Shown: one piece after another, positions 9,232 through 18,823 of the stretch
How the letters are laid out: each line of letters opens with the position of its first letter
How positions within the stretch are numbered: the first letter of the stretch is position 1
Assembly: GCF_042466115.1 (NCBI RefSeq)
Contig: NZ_JAXHBQ010000001.1
Location: 1,612,001 to 1,676,000, forward strand
Source of the DNA: SW4 sp042466115
GTDB lineage: Bacteria > Pseudomonadota > Alphaproteobacteria > Rhodobacterales > Rhodobacteraceae
Direction: 5' to 3'
DNA: 64,000 nt
Position numbers and translations under genes: made by a program
Notes under the pieces: model-generated
The model's database searches: none
What the model saw: the letters and a program-made list of their open reading frames with translations, nothing else
What the model was told of the DNA's origin: nothing

Positions 9232-11136
9232 ATGAAACACACCCTTGGCGTCTGCTACTACCCCGAACACTGGCCCGAAGACATCTGGGAACAGGACGCC
9301 GCGCGCATGGTCGCCGCTGGCCTGTCATGGGTGCGGATCGGCGAATTTTCGTGGCAGCGGCTGGAACCCGTTGCGGGCGATCTGCGCTGGGATTGGCTGG
9401 ATCGGGCGATTGATGTGCTGGGGCAGGCAGGGCTGAAAATCATCCTTGGGACACCCACTGCAACCCCGCCGCGCTGGATGCTCGATAAACACCCCGACAT
9501 GCTGCCGGTCGATGCGCAGGGGCGGCCACGCAACTTTGGATCGCGGCGTCACTATTGCTTCAGCGACCTTGGATATCGCGATGAATCCCGCCGGATCACA
9601 CGGCTGATGGCACAGCGCTATGGATCAAATAAACACATTGCAGCATGGCAAACAGACAACGAATATGCCTGTCACGACACAACACGCAGCTATTCCGATG
9701 CCGCACGGACAGGCTTTCGCGACTGGCTGGCGCAGAAATACCAAAGCCCCGATGCCCTGAACCGCGCATGGGGCAACGTGTTCTGGTCGATGGACTATGA
9801 CGACTGGGCGCAGATCGACCTGCCCAACCTGACCGTGACCGAACCCAACCACCCGCATGTGCTGGACTTCGCGCGCTATTCAAGCGATCAGGTTGTCGCG
9901 TTCAATCGCGTGCAGGTTGATGAAATCCGCGCACATTCCGATGCGCCGATCATCCACAACTATATGGGGCGCGAAACCTCGTTTGATCACTGGAAGGTCG
10001 GGGCCGACCTCGATATCGCATCATGGGACAGCTATCCGATCGGTTTTCTGTCCGACCGGATCGAAGGCAGCGACGATCACAAGCTGATGTTCCTGCGTCA
10101 GGGCGACCCTGACAATCAGGCGTTCCACCATGATCTTTACCGCGCTGTGGGGCGGGGAAGACTCTGGATCATGGAGCAACAGCCCGGTCCCGTGAACTGG
10201 GCGCCCTACAACCCCGCCCCCCTGCCCGGCATGGCCCGCCTTTGGGCGTGGGAGGCTTTTGCCCACGGCGCTGAAACCGTCTGCTATTTCCGTTGGCGAC
10301 AGGCCCCGTTCGCGCAGGAACAGATGCACGCCGGCCTGTTACGGCCCGACAGCGCCGATGCCCCCGCACTGGCCGAAGCGCAGCAAGTCTCACAAGAAAT
10401 CAATGGCTTACCCGATGTCGGCACAGCGCAAGCGCAGGTCGCGCTGGTGTTCGATTACGAAAGCGCCTGGGGCTGGGAGGCCCAGCCGCAAGGAGCAGAT
10501 TTCGACATGTTCCGCCTTGCATTCAGCGCCTATCGCGCCCTGCGCCGCGCCGGTTTGAACATCGACATCCTGCCGCCCGATTGCGCCGATCTGTCGCCCT
10601 ACAAACTGGTCCTCGCGCCCGGTATCATGCACCTGTCCGACCCGCTGCGCGCCGCACTTGCCGCATTCAAAGGCATCGCCCTGATTGGCCCGCGCACCGA
10701 TACCAAAACCGAACACCTGTCGATTCCCACACCGCTTGGCCCCGACATCGACGGGCTGGATGTGACTGTTGCCCTCACCGAAAGCCTCCCGCCCAACGCG
10801 CAGGTCAAACTGTCGGGCGGCGGGCGTTTCCTGCATTGGTTCGAACACCTTGAAGGGGGCGATACGGCCCATATGACCACCAAAGACGGCCACCCCGCGA
10901 TCATGGGCAGCGACAATCTGCGCTATCTGGCAGGCTGGCCCGACGCGGCGACTTTTGATCGGATCATCGGCTATCACTGCGATATCCTTGATCTGGAAAC
11001 CCACAGCCTGCCCGAGGGTCTGCGTATCCGCGACACCGACACCCACCGCTTTGTGTTCAACTACGCCCCCCATCCGCAAAACTGGAACGGCACCGAAATT
11101 CCCGCCGCGGGCGTGCACTGGGAACCGCTGGCGTGA
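9232..11136 (+). CDS. beta-galactosidase, glycoside hydrolase family 42
   Basis: The protein has 634 residues. It opens with LGVCYYPEHWPEDIWEQDA, has the acid/base Asn-Glu pair in AAWQTDNEYACHDT (near 147-148) and the nucleophile in RLWIMEQQPGPVNW, and then the trimerisation and C-terminal domains of GH42. It releases beta-linked galactose from imported oligosaccharides in the cytoplasm, since no signal peptide is seen. It starts nine bases after the lactonase stop with a usable SD (AAGGGA). It pairs with the GH36 enzyme so that both linkage types can be cut. Confidence 0.95.
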   Translation: MKHTLGVCYYPEHWPEDIWEQDAARMVAAGLSWVRIGEFSWQRLEPVAGDLRWDWLDRAIDVLGQAGLKIILGTPTATPPRWMLDKHPDMLPVDAQGRPRNFGSRRHYCFSDLGYRDESRRITRLMAQRYGSNKHIAAWQTDNEYACHDTTRSYSDAARTGFRDWLAQKYQSPDALNRAWGNVFWSMDYDDWAQIDLPNLTVTEPNHPHVLDFARYSSDQVVAFNRVQVDEIRAHSDAPIIHNYMGRETSFDHWKVGADLDIASWDSYPIGFLSDRIEGSDDHKLMFLRQGDPDNQAFHHDLYRAVGRGRLWIMEQQPGPVNWAPYNPAPLPGMARLWAWEAFAHGAETVCYFRWRQAPFAQEQMHAGLLRPDSADAPALAEAQQVSQEINGLPDVGTAQAQVALVFDYESAWGWEAQPQGADFDMFRLAFSAYRALRRAGLNIDILPPDCADLSPYKLVLAPGIMHLSDPLRAALAAFKGIALIGPRTDTKTEHLSIPTPLGPDIDGLDVTVALTESLPPNAQVKLSGGGRFLHWFEHLEGGDTAHMTTKDGHPAIMGSDNLRYLAGWPDAATFDRIIGYHCDILDLETHSLPEGLRIRDTDTHRFVFNYAPHPQNWNGTEIPAAGVHWEPLA

Positions 11137-12098
11137 CGATATTCGGCACCACCGCTGACGGGCGCGATGTCCACGCGATCACGATTGGCAACGACACCCT
11201 GCGCGCGACGCTCCTGACCTGGGGCGCACTGTTGCAGGATGTGCGGCTGGCGGGCGTGCCTTACGGTCTGACCCTGAACAGCGCCGATCTGTCCGACTAC
11301 ACCGGCGGGATGCATCATTACGGTGGGCTGATGGGCCCCGTCGTCAACCGGTTAAGCAACGCGCAGGCCGTGATTGACGGCACATCCCACCAGTTCGAGG
11401 CAAACTATCTGGACCAGCACACGCTCCATTCCGGCGCGGCTGGAACACATTTCAAAGTGTGGCAAATTGATGAACAAGCGGAAAATTCGTGCATTTTATC
11501 CGTGAAATTGCCAAACAGTGAGGGCGGCTTTCCCGGCAACCGCACCGTGCGTGTCCACTACCGGATCACCGGTTCAACGCTGTCGATGACAGTGACCGCC
11601 ACCACTGACGCCCCCACGCTGATCAATTTCGCAAACCACAGCTACTGGAACCTTGACGCAAGCGAAACTTGGGCCGGCCACCGGTTGCAGATCGCCGCCG
11701 GCCGCTACACGCCCAACGACACCGCGCAAATCCCAACGGGCGAAGTGCGCGATGTCAGCGGCACCTCCTACGATCTTCGAACCCCGCGCGATATACACCC
11801 GCAAGCCCCTGATTTCGATACGAATTTCTGCCTGTCCGATGCACCAGGCGCTCTGCGCGATGTGCTGACGCTGACCGGTCAATCCGGTGTCACCATGACC
11901 GTGGCAACCAACCAGACCGGCATTCAGGTGTTCGACGCAGGCACCACCCATCGCCCGCACCGCGCACCCTACGAAGGACTGGCGATCGAGGCACAAAGCT
12001 GGCCCGACGCCCCAAATAAACCGGGCTTTCCCGGCATCGAACTGCACCCCGGCCAGACCTATGAGCAGATCACAAGCTGGCGGTTCAGCGCGCCCTAG
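11133..12098 (+). CDS. galM: aldose 1-epimerase (galactose mutarotase)
   Basis: This 321-residue GalM-fold protein starts at a GTG inside the preceding stop (GTGA). Catalytic landmarks are NHSYWNLD and the glutamate in GLAIEAQSWPDAPNKPGFPG, with the N-terminal LLTWGALLQDVRL. It interconverts the anomers of galactose released by the glycosidases. It is the last gene of the rightward operon, and its TAG overlaps the sulfatase stop by two bases from the opposite strand. Confidence 0.92.
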   Translation: MTIFGTTADGRDVHAITIGNDTLRATLLTWGALLQDVRLAGVPYGLTLNSADLSDYTGGMHHYGGLMGPVVNRLSNAQAVIDGTSHQFEANYLDQHTLHSGAAGTHFKVWQIDEQAENSCILSVKLPNSEGGFPGNRTVRVHYRITGSTLSMTVTATTDAPTLINFANHSYWNLDASETWAGHRLQIAAGRYTPNDTAQIPTGEVRDVSGTSYDLRTPRDIHPQAPDFDTNFCLSDAPGALRDVLTLTGQSGVTMTVATNQTGIQVFDAGTTHRPHRAPYEGLAIEAQSWPDAPNKPGFPGIELHPGQTYEQITSWRFSAP

Positions 12099-13732
12099 TC
12101 ATCCACATAGCGCTGGCGCACAGGCCCGCGATAGCGCGATAACGCCTCCTGCGATACCTCGCTTCCATCCCAAAGCCAGTGCAGAATGCCAACCCCCTCG
12201 GACCCGCCCTGCCGCGCCATGATATCGCCGTCCGACACGGTCACGCGCTGCGCCATCCGCCGCCCCCAGGCACCCAGCCGGTCATACATCAGCGCCAGAA
12301 TATCATCGTGCAACCCGCTGCGGCCAAGGTCGCGCAATTCCTGCGGATCATTGTCCAGATCGAACAGCATTGGCGGGAACCCACCCTCGGCGTGAATGAA
12401 CTTCCAGCGCCGATCCACCACCATAAACAGACGCGCATCGCGCGGGCTGACCTCCAGTTTCGCGCGCATCGACTGGCAGGAGTAATCGTATTCACTGATC
12501 GCAAAATCCCGCCATGCGGGCGTTTCACCGCGCAGGAATGGCACCAGCGACCGCCCCTCGACAATATGATCAGGCACCGTGCCCCCGGCCATTTCAATGA
12601 ACGTCGCAGCCAGATCAATCGATTCCACCAAGGCATCGCAGGTCACGCCGCCTGTGGTTTCGGCCGGGTCATAAATGATCAGCGGAACCTTGACGGACGG
12701 ATCATGAAACATGTCCTTTTCACCCAGCCAGTGATCGCCCAGATAATCCCCATGGTCCGAGGTCAGCACAATCACCGTGTCCTTGTCACGGCCCGTTTCC
12801 GCCAGATGATCCAGCAAAACCCCCAGCTGATCGTCGCATTGTTTGATCAACCCCATATAGGCGGGGATCACGGTCTCGCGCGCTTCATCCCGTTGATATA
12901 ATTTGGCAAATTCATTCCCGGCAAAGGCCGCATAAACCGGGTTGGGATCATCCAGCTCGCACGCATCACGCACCGGCGGCACGACATTGTCGGCCCCGTA
13001 CATCGCATGATAGGGCGCGGGCACGATATAGGGCCAGTGCGGTTTGATGTAACTGACATGGGCACACCATGGCCCCTGTGCCTGATCCATGAACGCCATC
13101 GCCTGGCGCGTCAGCCACGGGGTTTCGCTGTCCTCCTCGCGGATATTGGCGGGCTTGCCCGCATGCGCAGTGATCCAGCCCGTCGCCATCTCGTCGCCGT
13201 CCACACCTGCGTTGGCATAATCCGCCCATGGGTTTTCCCCGTCATAGCCACGCGATGTCAGGTAGGCGTTATAGGGGCTGCGCTGTTCATCATAAAACCC
13301 GTCCGGCCCCCAGGCCCACAGCCCGTCATCCCGGCACCACACATCAAAACCGCACTCGGCCTGCCGCGCGCCAATCACCGAATCCGGCGACAGCCCAAGG
13401 CGCGCCATCCCCGCCGCATCGACTTTCATATGCGTCTTGCCGATCAGCCAACAACCCATGCCCAGCGCGCGCAAATGATCACCCATCGTCATCTCGCCGA
13501 CGCGCAGGGGAAAGCCGTTCCATTGCGCCCCGTGACTGGACGCATAGCGCCCCGTATAGGTGGACATTCGCGATGCCCCGCAGACCGGCGATTGCACATA
13601 GGCACGGGTAAATCGCACGCCCTTGGCCGCGACACGGTCAAAGTTCGGGGTCTGCAAAAGCGGATGGCCCGCGCAGGACAGATAATCGAACCGCAACTGG
13701 TCATACATCACGAACAGGATGTTCTTTTGCAT
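12095..13732 (-). CDS. sulfatase (formylglycine-dependent, type I)
   Basis: This 545-residue alkaline-phosphatase-superfamily sulfatase has metal-binding MYDQLRFDYLSC, the modifiable cysteine in VCGASRMSTYTGR (Cys-x-Ala-Ser-Arg, converted to formylglycine), VLTSDHGDYLGDH and HDPSVKVPLIIY. The ATG at 13732 is chosen over the frame opening at 13777 because GAGGGGGCG lies just upstream and the protein then starts directly with the first strand. No signal peptide is visible. Lying tail-to-tail with the galactoside operon, it may desulfate galactan oligosaccharides from red algae, but choline sulfate or another ester cannot be excluded. Confidence 0.88.
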   Translation of the reverse strand: MQKNILFVMYDQLRFDYLSCAGHPLLQTPNFDRVAAKGVRFTRAYVQSPVCGASRMSTYTGRYASSHGAQWNGFPLRVGEMTMGDHLRALGMGCWLIGKTHMKVDAAGMARLGLSPDSVIGARQAECGFDVWCRDDGLWAWGPDGFYDEQRSPYNAYLTSRGYDGENPWADYANAGVDGDEMATGWITAHAGKPANIREEDSETPWLTRQAMAFMDQAQGPWCAHVSYIKPHWPYIVPAPYHAMYGADNVVPPVRDACELDDPNPVYAAFAGNEFAKLYQRDEARETVIPAYMGLIKQCDDQLGVLLDHLAETGRDKDTVIVLTSDHGDYLGDHWLGEKDMFHDPSVKVPLIIYDPAETTGGVTCDALVESIDLAATFIEMAGGTVPDHIVEGRSLVPFLRGETPAWRDFAISEYDYSCQSMRAKLEVSPRDARLFMVVDRRWKFIHAEGGFPPMLFDLDNDPQELRDLGRSGLHDDILALMYDRLGAWGRRMAQRVTVSDGDIMARQGGSEGVGILHWLWDGSEVSQEALSRYRGPVRQRYVDD

Positions 13733-13824
13733 CAAAATCGCCCCCTCACAGGTCGAACCAAAGCCTAGCGCGCGCAATGTCGCGTTGAAAGGCCGCGCTA
13801 GCTGTTCCTTGGGCTAAAACCTAT

Positions 13825-13853
13825 TTGACAGGGACCAAACCAGTATCTAAAGC
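13825..13853 (+). promoter_or_regulatory. candidate tRNA promoter
   Basis: TTGACA (13825-13830), a 17-base spacer and TAAAGC (13848-13853) precede the tRNA gene by 13 bases. The -35 is perfect and the -10 is weak. Confidence 0.45.
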
Positions 13854-13866
13854 ACCCCAGTGGTTA

Positions 13867-13944
13867 GGCGCGGTAGCTCAGTTGGTTAGAGCGATCGAAC
13901 TCATAATCGATAGGTCGGGAGTTCAAGTCTCCCCCACGCCACCA
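13867..13944 (+). tRNA. tRNA with CAU anticodon, Ile2-like or Met, atypical
   Basis: The cloverleaf can be drawn with a 7-bp acceptor stem (13867-13873 with 13934-13940), a D arm GCTC/GAGC, a T arm GGGAG/CTCCC with TTCAAGT, and encoded CCA. The anticodon arm ATCGA/TCGAT encloses eight bases, ACTCATAA, where seven are normal. The acceptor has a C-A mismatch at the fifth pair. The loop sequence CTCATAA resembles the isoleucine tRNA whose CAU is modified to lysidine-AU, with an extra A. It may be functional but unusual, or a decaying copy. The next gene begins 166 bases downstream; only a weak AT-rich hairpin (13953-13967) lies between. Confidence 0.75.
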
Positions 13945-14110
13945 CCATTCACAAAATCAAAGATTTTTGAATGCGTGCGGTATAGCAATTCGCGCAGCGA
14001 AATGCGGGCCGCACCCGGTCGCTATTCTATTTCCCGTGCGATCGGCGACGCATCAACCATCCAGCGCCTGCGGCTTGATTCTGGCTAAGAAAACAAACTA
14101 CCGTCCGCCC

Positions 14111-15523
14111 ATGGATATCCTCACGCAACTACAAGCCGCCATTGGCCCCGCCAACGTCCTCACAGGTGACGACACCGCCAAGTGGCAATCCGACTGGATG
14201 GGCGTCTATGCCCTTGATCCGCTGGCCGTTGTGCGCCCCGCCAATACCGCGCAAGTGTCCGCCGTGATGGAAATCGCCCATGCCAGCGGCACGCCCGTCA
14301 CGCCCGTGTCAGGGAACACAGGCATTGTCGGCGGCACGCAGGCCAAAGGCGCGATCATGCTGTCCCTCGACCGGATGAACGCGATCCGCGACATCCGCCC
14401 CGATGCGCGCATCGCCGTGGTCGAGGCGGGCGTGATCCTGTCATCCCTGCACGAGGCCACCGCAGCCCACGATCTGATCTTTCCGCTGACTTTCGGCGCG
14501 CGCGGATCAGCGATGATCGGTGGCGTTCTGTCCACCAACGCGGGCGGGTCCAACGTCTTGCGCTATGGCAACACCCGCGATCTGTGCCTCGGGATCGAGG
14601 TGGTGCTGGCCGATGGCCGCGTCATGGATCTGATGTCCGAACTGCACAAGGACAACTCCGGCTACAACCTGCGCCACCTGATGATCGGGGCCGAAGGCAC
14701 GCTGGGCGTGATCACCGCCGCCGTCATGAAACTGCGCCCCAAGCCGCGCGCCTATGCCACAGCCATGCTTACCGTGCCGTCAATCGACGATGCGCTGACG
14801 CTGCTCAACACCATGCAAGACATCACCGGCGGCGCGGTCGAGGCGTTTGAATACATGCCCCGCACCTATATTCAGGGCCACATGGACCGGATCGCAGGCG
14901 CGCGCGAACCCTTCGATGCGCCCCATGACGTGAACATCCTGATCGAGGTCGCCGCGACCGCCCCGCGCGATGCAACCCCCGCCGATGACGGGCGCATCCC
15001 CGTGGTGGCCCTGCTTGAAGATACGCTGGGGGCGATGCTGGAAAACGGCACGTTGTTGGACGCGGTCATCGCCCAAAACGACAGCCAGCGCAGCGAAATG
15101 TGGGCACGCCGCGAAGCGGCCGCTGAAATCTCGCATGGGGTGAAACCCTTCGTGGACACGGACATCGCCCTGCCACTGGACAAGATCGCGACCTTTTTCG
15201 ACCTGATCACACCGCGCATTTCCGCCCTTGATCCGGACGCCACGCAGCTGTCCGTCGCCCACCTGGGCGATGGCAATATCCACTTTTCCATGTATCCCAG
15301 ATCAACCGATCCGGCCTTGCATGACGCGTTGATGGAAGCGGTCGAGGACGTCGTGCAAAGCCTGCGCGGCAGCTTTTCCGCCGAACACGGGATCGGCACG
15401 TCTAAACTGACCTCAATGGCGCGGCGCAAGGACGCGGTCGCGCTGGACGCCATGCGCGCGATCAAAGCCGCCCTTGATCCCAACGGCATCCTGAACCCCG
15501 GCAAGGTGCTGCCTAGACGCTAA
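14111..15523 (+). CDS. FAD-linked D-2-hydroxyacid dehydrogenase (GlcD/DLD family)
   Basis: This 470-residue protein has an N-terminal PCMH-type FAD-binding domain (TPVSGNTGIVGGTQ, FPLTFGARGSAMIGG, STNAGGSNVLRYGNTRD) and the C-terminal FAD-oxidase domain with SVAHLGDGNIHFSMYP and AEHGIGTSKL. It oxidises a 2-hydroxyacid such as D-lactate, glycolate or D-2-hydroxyglutarate, passing electrons to an acceptor; the substrate cannot be told. The ATG at 14111 matches the family N-terminus; the frame is open further upstream. Its end overlaps the convergent hemC by 11 bases. Confidence 0.87.
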   Translation: MDILTQLQAAIGPANVLTGDDTAKWQSDWMGVYALDPLAVVRPANTAQVSAVMEIAHASGTPVTPVSGNTGIVGGTQAKGAIMLSLDRMNAIRDIRPDARIAVVEAGVILSSLHEATAAHDLIFPLTFGARGSAMIGGVLSTNAGGSNVLRYGNTRDLCLGIEVVLADGRVMDLMSELHKDNSGYNLRHLMIGAEGTLGVITAAVMKLRPKPRAYATAMLTVPSIDDALTLLNTMQDITGGAVEAFEYMPRTYIQGHMDRIAGAREPFDAPHDVNILIEVAATAPRDATPADDGRIPVVALLEDTLGAMLENGTLLDAVIAQNDSQRSEMWARREAAAEISHGVKPFVDTDIALPLDKIATFFDLITPRISALDPDATQLSVAHLGDGNIHFSMYPRSTDPALHDALMEAVEDVVQSLRGSFSAEHGIGTSKLTSMARRKDAVALDAMRAIKAALDPNGILNPGKVLPRR

Positions 15524-16466
15524 AGAAATCCGGCCCCGCCTGCGCCAGCAAACGGGCCGCCATCGCGCGGCCCATGTCCGGCCCCTCGGCAATCGTGCCC
15601 TCTGCGGAATCGCTGTAAACTTCGGTCCCGTCAGGGCGTAAAATCTCGCCGCGCAGGCGCAGCCTGTCCCCGTCCAGTTCCGCCAGGGCACCTATCGGTG
15701 TTTCACACGACCCGTCCAATGCCGCCAGAAACGCGCGTTCCGCCGCCAGCCGCTGGCCCGTGTGCAGTTCATGGATCGCCGCCAGCATTTCACCCGTGCG
15801 CACATCATCCGCGCGCCGTTCAATCCCGATCGCGCCTTGGGCCACGGCGGGCAGCATATCATCCACCGCAATCGCGGCGCAGGGCACGTCATCCATCCCC
15901 AGCCGGTTCAGCCCTGCCATCGCCAGAAACGTCGCCGCCGCCACACCGTCATGCAACTTGCGCAAACGGGTCTGCACGTTACCGCGAAACTCCACGACCT
16001 GCAGATCAGGACGGCGGGACAACAGTTGCGCACGGCGGCGCAGGCTTGACGTGCCGACAACCGCCCCTTCGGGCAGATCAGCCAACCCGCCAAAATGCGG
16101 CGACACAAAGGCATCGCGCACATCTTCACGCGGCAAATAGGTATCCAGCAACAACCCCGCAGGCTGCGCCACCGGCATGTCTTTCATCGAATGCACGGCA
16201 ATGTCGATGGACCCATCCAGCATCGCCTCTTCGATTTCCTTGGTGAACAGCCCCTTATTGCCGATCTCTTTCAACGGGCGATCCGCATCAATCAGGGTGC
16301 GGTCATCGCCCGTGGTCTTGATCACGACAATCGCAAAGGCATCATCAGGCAAATCAAACGCCGCCATCAGGCGGGCGCGTGTTTCATGCGCTTGGGCAAG
16401 CGCAAGCGGCGAACCGCGTGTGCCGATCCGCAGCGGCTGGTCGGGGGTGGGCAAATCATGGGTCAT
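15513..16466 (-). CDS. hemC: hydroxymethylbilane synthase (porphobilinogen deaminase)
   Basis: The protein has 317 residues. LRIGTRGSPLALAQ, SMKDMP, GTSSLRRRAQLL, FRGNVQTRLRKL and the dipyrromethane-cofactor cysteine in LDGSCETPIGALA are diagnostic of HemC. It joins four porphobilinogens into hydroxymethylbilane for haem, sirohaem and, if present, bacteriochlorophyll. It is divergent from hemE with 92 bases between starts, a common Rhodobacteraceae pair. Confidence 0.96.
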   Translation of the reverse strand: MTHDLPTPDQPLRIGTRGSPLALAQAHETRARLMAAFDLPDDAFAIVVIKTTGDDRTLIDADRPLKEIGNKGLFTKEIEEAMLDGSIDIAVHSMKDMPVAQPAGLLLDTYLPREDVRDAFVSPHFGGLADLPEGAVVGTSSLRRRAQLLSRRPDLQVVEFRGNVQTRLRKLHDGVAAATFLAMAGLNRLGMDDVPCAAIAVDDMLPAVAQGAIGIERRADDVRTGEMLAAIHELHTGQRLAAERAFLAALDGSCETPIGALAELDGDRLRLRGEILRPDGTEVYSDSAEGTIAEGPDMGRAMAARLLAQAGPDFFSV

Positions 16467-16558
16467 ATGGCCTTCTAGGCGCGCGCAATGTGGCTGACAA
16501 CCGCATTGACAATCCCCGCGTCACTTGGGACCACCACCCAAACGATCAGAGGCACAAA

Positions 16559-17593
16559 ATGGCACAGCAAAAAACCATCCTTCGCGCCCTTGCAGGTGAA
16601 ACCCTGCCCACCCCGCCAATCTGGATGATGCGGCAGGCGGGGCGCTACCTGCCCGAATACAAGGCAACCCGCGCGCAGGCCGGTGATTTCCTGTCGCTGT
16701 GCTACAATCCTGACCTCGCGGCCGAAGTCACCTTGCAACCGATCCGCCGCTACGGGTTCGACGCGGCGATCCTGTTCGCCGACATCCTACTGCTGCCACA
16801 GGCGCTTGGTGCCGACCTCTGGTTCGTCACCGGCGAAGGGCCGCGACTGTCGACGATCACATCTGCGGATGATCTGTGCGCCCTGAAACCAGCCAGCGCA
16901 ATCCACGACACCCTGTCGCCAATCTATGAAACCGTGAAAATCCTGTCGCGCGAATTGCCCGCCGAAACCACGCTAATCGGTTTTGCTGGCGCACCATGGA
17001 CGGTGGCAACCTACATGATCGCCGGTCAGGGCACCCCTGATCAGGGGCCAGCCCACGCGCTGAAAGCCGAAAATCGCGCGGTCTTCGAAGCTCTGCTCGA
17101 CCTGATCACAATCGGAACAATCGACTATCTGTCCGAGCAAATCAAAGCAGGCGCCGAAGTCGTCAAACTGTTCGACAGCTGGGCCGGATCACTGCAAGGC
17201 GATGATTTCACAAACTACGCCGTGAAACCCGCTGCGCGCATCACGGCCGCCCTCAAGGCGCGCCACCCCGACACACCTGTCATCGCCTTCCCGCGTGGCG
17301 CAGGCGAACGCTACGCCGGTCTGCACGCAGCAATCGGCGCTGACTGTATCGCGCTTGATGATGGCGTGAGTGCCGATTGGGCCGCCGCCAACGTGCAACC
17401 CGATGGCTGCGTGCAGGGCAACCTGAAATCCAGCCACATGGTTACAGGCGGCGACGACCTGATCCGCGAAACCCGACACATCGTCGACGCCCTGTCAAAC
17501 GGCCCGCACATCTTCAACCTCGGCCACGGCATCACACCGGACGCCGACCCTGAAAACGTGCAGTTGATGATCGACACGGTGCGGGGCGGGTAG
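16559..17593 (+). CDS. hemE: uroporphyrinogen decarboxylase
   Basis: This 344-residue protein has the UroD signatures PPIWMMRQAGRYLPEY and GFAGAPWTVATYMI, plus FNLGHGITPDADPENV near the C-terminus. It decarboxylates uroporphyrinogen III to coproporphyrinogen III. The ATG at 16559 is preceded by AGAGG and gives the standard length; the frame opens earlier, at 16379, inside hemC. The aerobic next-step enzyme hemF lies at 21594-22490. Nothing recognisable was seen between its end and the AraC gene at 17758. Confidence 0.96.
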   Translation: MAQQKTILRALAGETLPTPPIWMMRQAGRYLPEYKATRAQAGDFLSLCYNPDLAAEVTLQPIRRYGFDAAILFADILLLPQALGADLWFVTGEGPRLSTITSADDLCALKPASAIHDTLSPIYETVKILSRELPAETTLIGFAGAPWTVATYMIAGQGTPDQGPAHALKAENRAVFEALLDLITIGTIDYLSEQIKAGAEVVKLFDSWAGSLQGDDFTNYAVKPAARITAALKARHPDTPVIAFPRGAGERYAGLHAAIGADCIALDDGVSADWAAANVQPDGCVQGNLKSSHMVTGGDDLIRETRHIVDALSNGPHIFNLGHGITPDADPENVQLMIDTVRGG

Positions 17594-17757
17594 ATCACCG
17601 CATTGGCGCGGAGAGTATTAGCGTCCGCCTTGCGGGACAAACGTAGCTCCCACCATAATTGCGCCAACGTCCGCTTCAAAAACCAGCGGCGAGTCATGTA
17701 GCAAACGGGAACCGGGGCATAGTTCGCATTTGTAGCCCGTTCTCAGCCTAACAAGCA

Positions 17758-18756
17758 TCACTGGGTGATCGCTCTGGCCTGCGTTGGTGTCTGTCCTGTC
17801 CAGGCACGAAACGCGCGGTGGAAGGCATTGGTGTCGCGGTAGGCCAGCAGGCTGGCGACCTGTTTGACGGTCATATCGCTGTTGCGCAGATATCTCAGCG
17901 CGAGAGATTTTCGCGTGTCGGTCAGAATATCCTGAAACGTTGCGCCTTCTGCTTGCAGTTCCCGCAGCAGCCCCGTGCGGCTTTTCGACAGGCGTTCGCA
18001 GACATAGGCAATAGACGGGTCGCCATCGCCAATGGCCTCGATCAAACAGGCACGGACGCGTTCTGGTATGCTGACTGTCGTATTGGCTTGCGCGAGCTGA
18101 AGGTTCAGGTCGGGTTCTACTGACATCCAAAGCGCTGCATTCTCGGACACGAGAGACAGACGCGCATCCTCGGGCGAGTAGACGATCTCCGGATCGCCTG
18201 TCTCTGGCATGACACCAAACGCATCCGCCAGTTCATGCCGTTTTTCGTCGGGTCCTCGAAAAAACACCTTTTCGGGGACAAGGCGTTTTGCAGTACACGA
18301 ACACGCTTTTTCGTGCAGAAAGAGAAGAATACTTGGTGCAAGGCACGCCGGAAAATCAGTGTTCTGACGCAGAAGCCGGATCGCAACACGCAAGCGGCCC
18401 TTGTCGTTCTTGACCGTCATCGTCATCGGACCGAAGACATGTTTGAACTTTGCAAACCGTTCAAAACCGGTGCGCAGGTCGGGCGCGCAGGACATCGCAA
18501 AGAAAATCGGAGACGTTGCCCCATTGGCAAGGCCGCGCCCGATATGTGCTTCAAAGTCGGTGCGCCTGGATCGCGCAACGATTCCGTCCCATATCTTGAA
18601 GAAATCAGCTTCGGTGATGCGGACGCCGTGACCGGTGGCAATGCGCCCGGGCAAGCCCGCGTCAAAGATAACGTCGCGAGGGTCTGTTTCCATCAGTTTG
18701 CAGACGGCCCCGAACAGAATCGTTGTTGAATAAAGTGCGGTGTTGTCGTGATCCAC
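17758..18756 (-). CDS. AraC-family transcriptional regulator
   Basis: This 332-residue protein has an N-terminal ligand-binding domain of the arabinose-binding (PF12625-like, OruR/ArgR) type and a C-terminal double helix-turn-helix (VCERLSKSRTGLLRELQAEG, KQVASLLAYRDTNAFHRAFR, then TGQTPTQAR). The frame opens at a TTG (18813), but the GTG at 18756 has AGAGG seven bases upstream and is preferred. It is divergent from a four-gene operon whose promoter region carries a tandem direct repeat typical of AraC half-sites, so it most likely activates that operon. The inducer is unknown. Confidence 0.87.
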   Translation of the reverse strand: MDHDNTALYSTTILFGAVCKLMETDPRDVIFDAGLPGRIATGHGVRITEADFFKIWDGIVARSRRTDFEAHIGRGLANGATSPIFFAMSCAPDLRTGFERFAKFKHVFGPMTMTVKNDKGRLRVAIRLLRQNTDFPACLAPSILLFLHEKACSCTAKRLVPEKVFFRGPDEKRHELADAFGVMPETGDPEIVYSPEDARLSLVSENAALWMSVEPDLNLQLAQANTTVSIPERVRACLIEAIGDGDPSIAYVCERLSKSRTGLLRELQAEGATFQDILTDTRKSLALRYLRNSDMTVKQVASLLAYRDTNAFHRAFRAWTGQTPTQARAITQ

Positions 18757-18823
18757 GGCAGAGCCTCTTCGCTGGAACGGTAGGCGCATTCCTTGCGCGT
18801 TTGACGTGAGCAAGCAAGCCGTG

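Noticed and set aside
13867..13944. The tRNA as an integration site of a genomic island
   Set aside because: No integrase gene and no repeat of the tRNA 3' end were seen downstream; ordinary genes follow.
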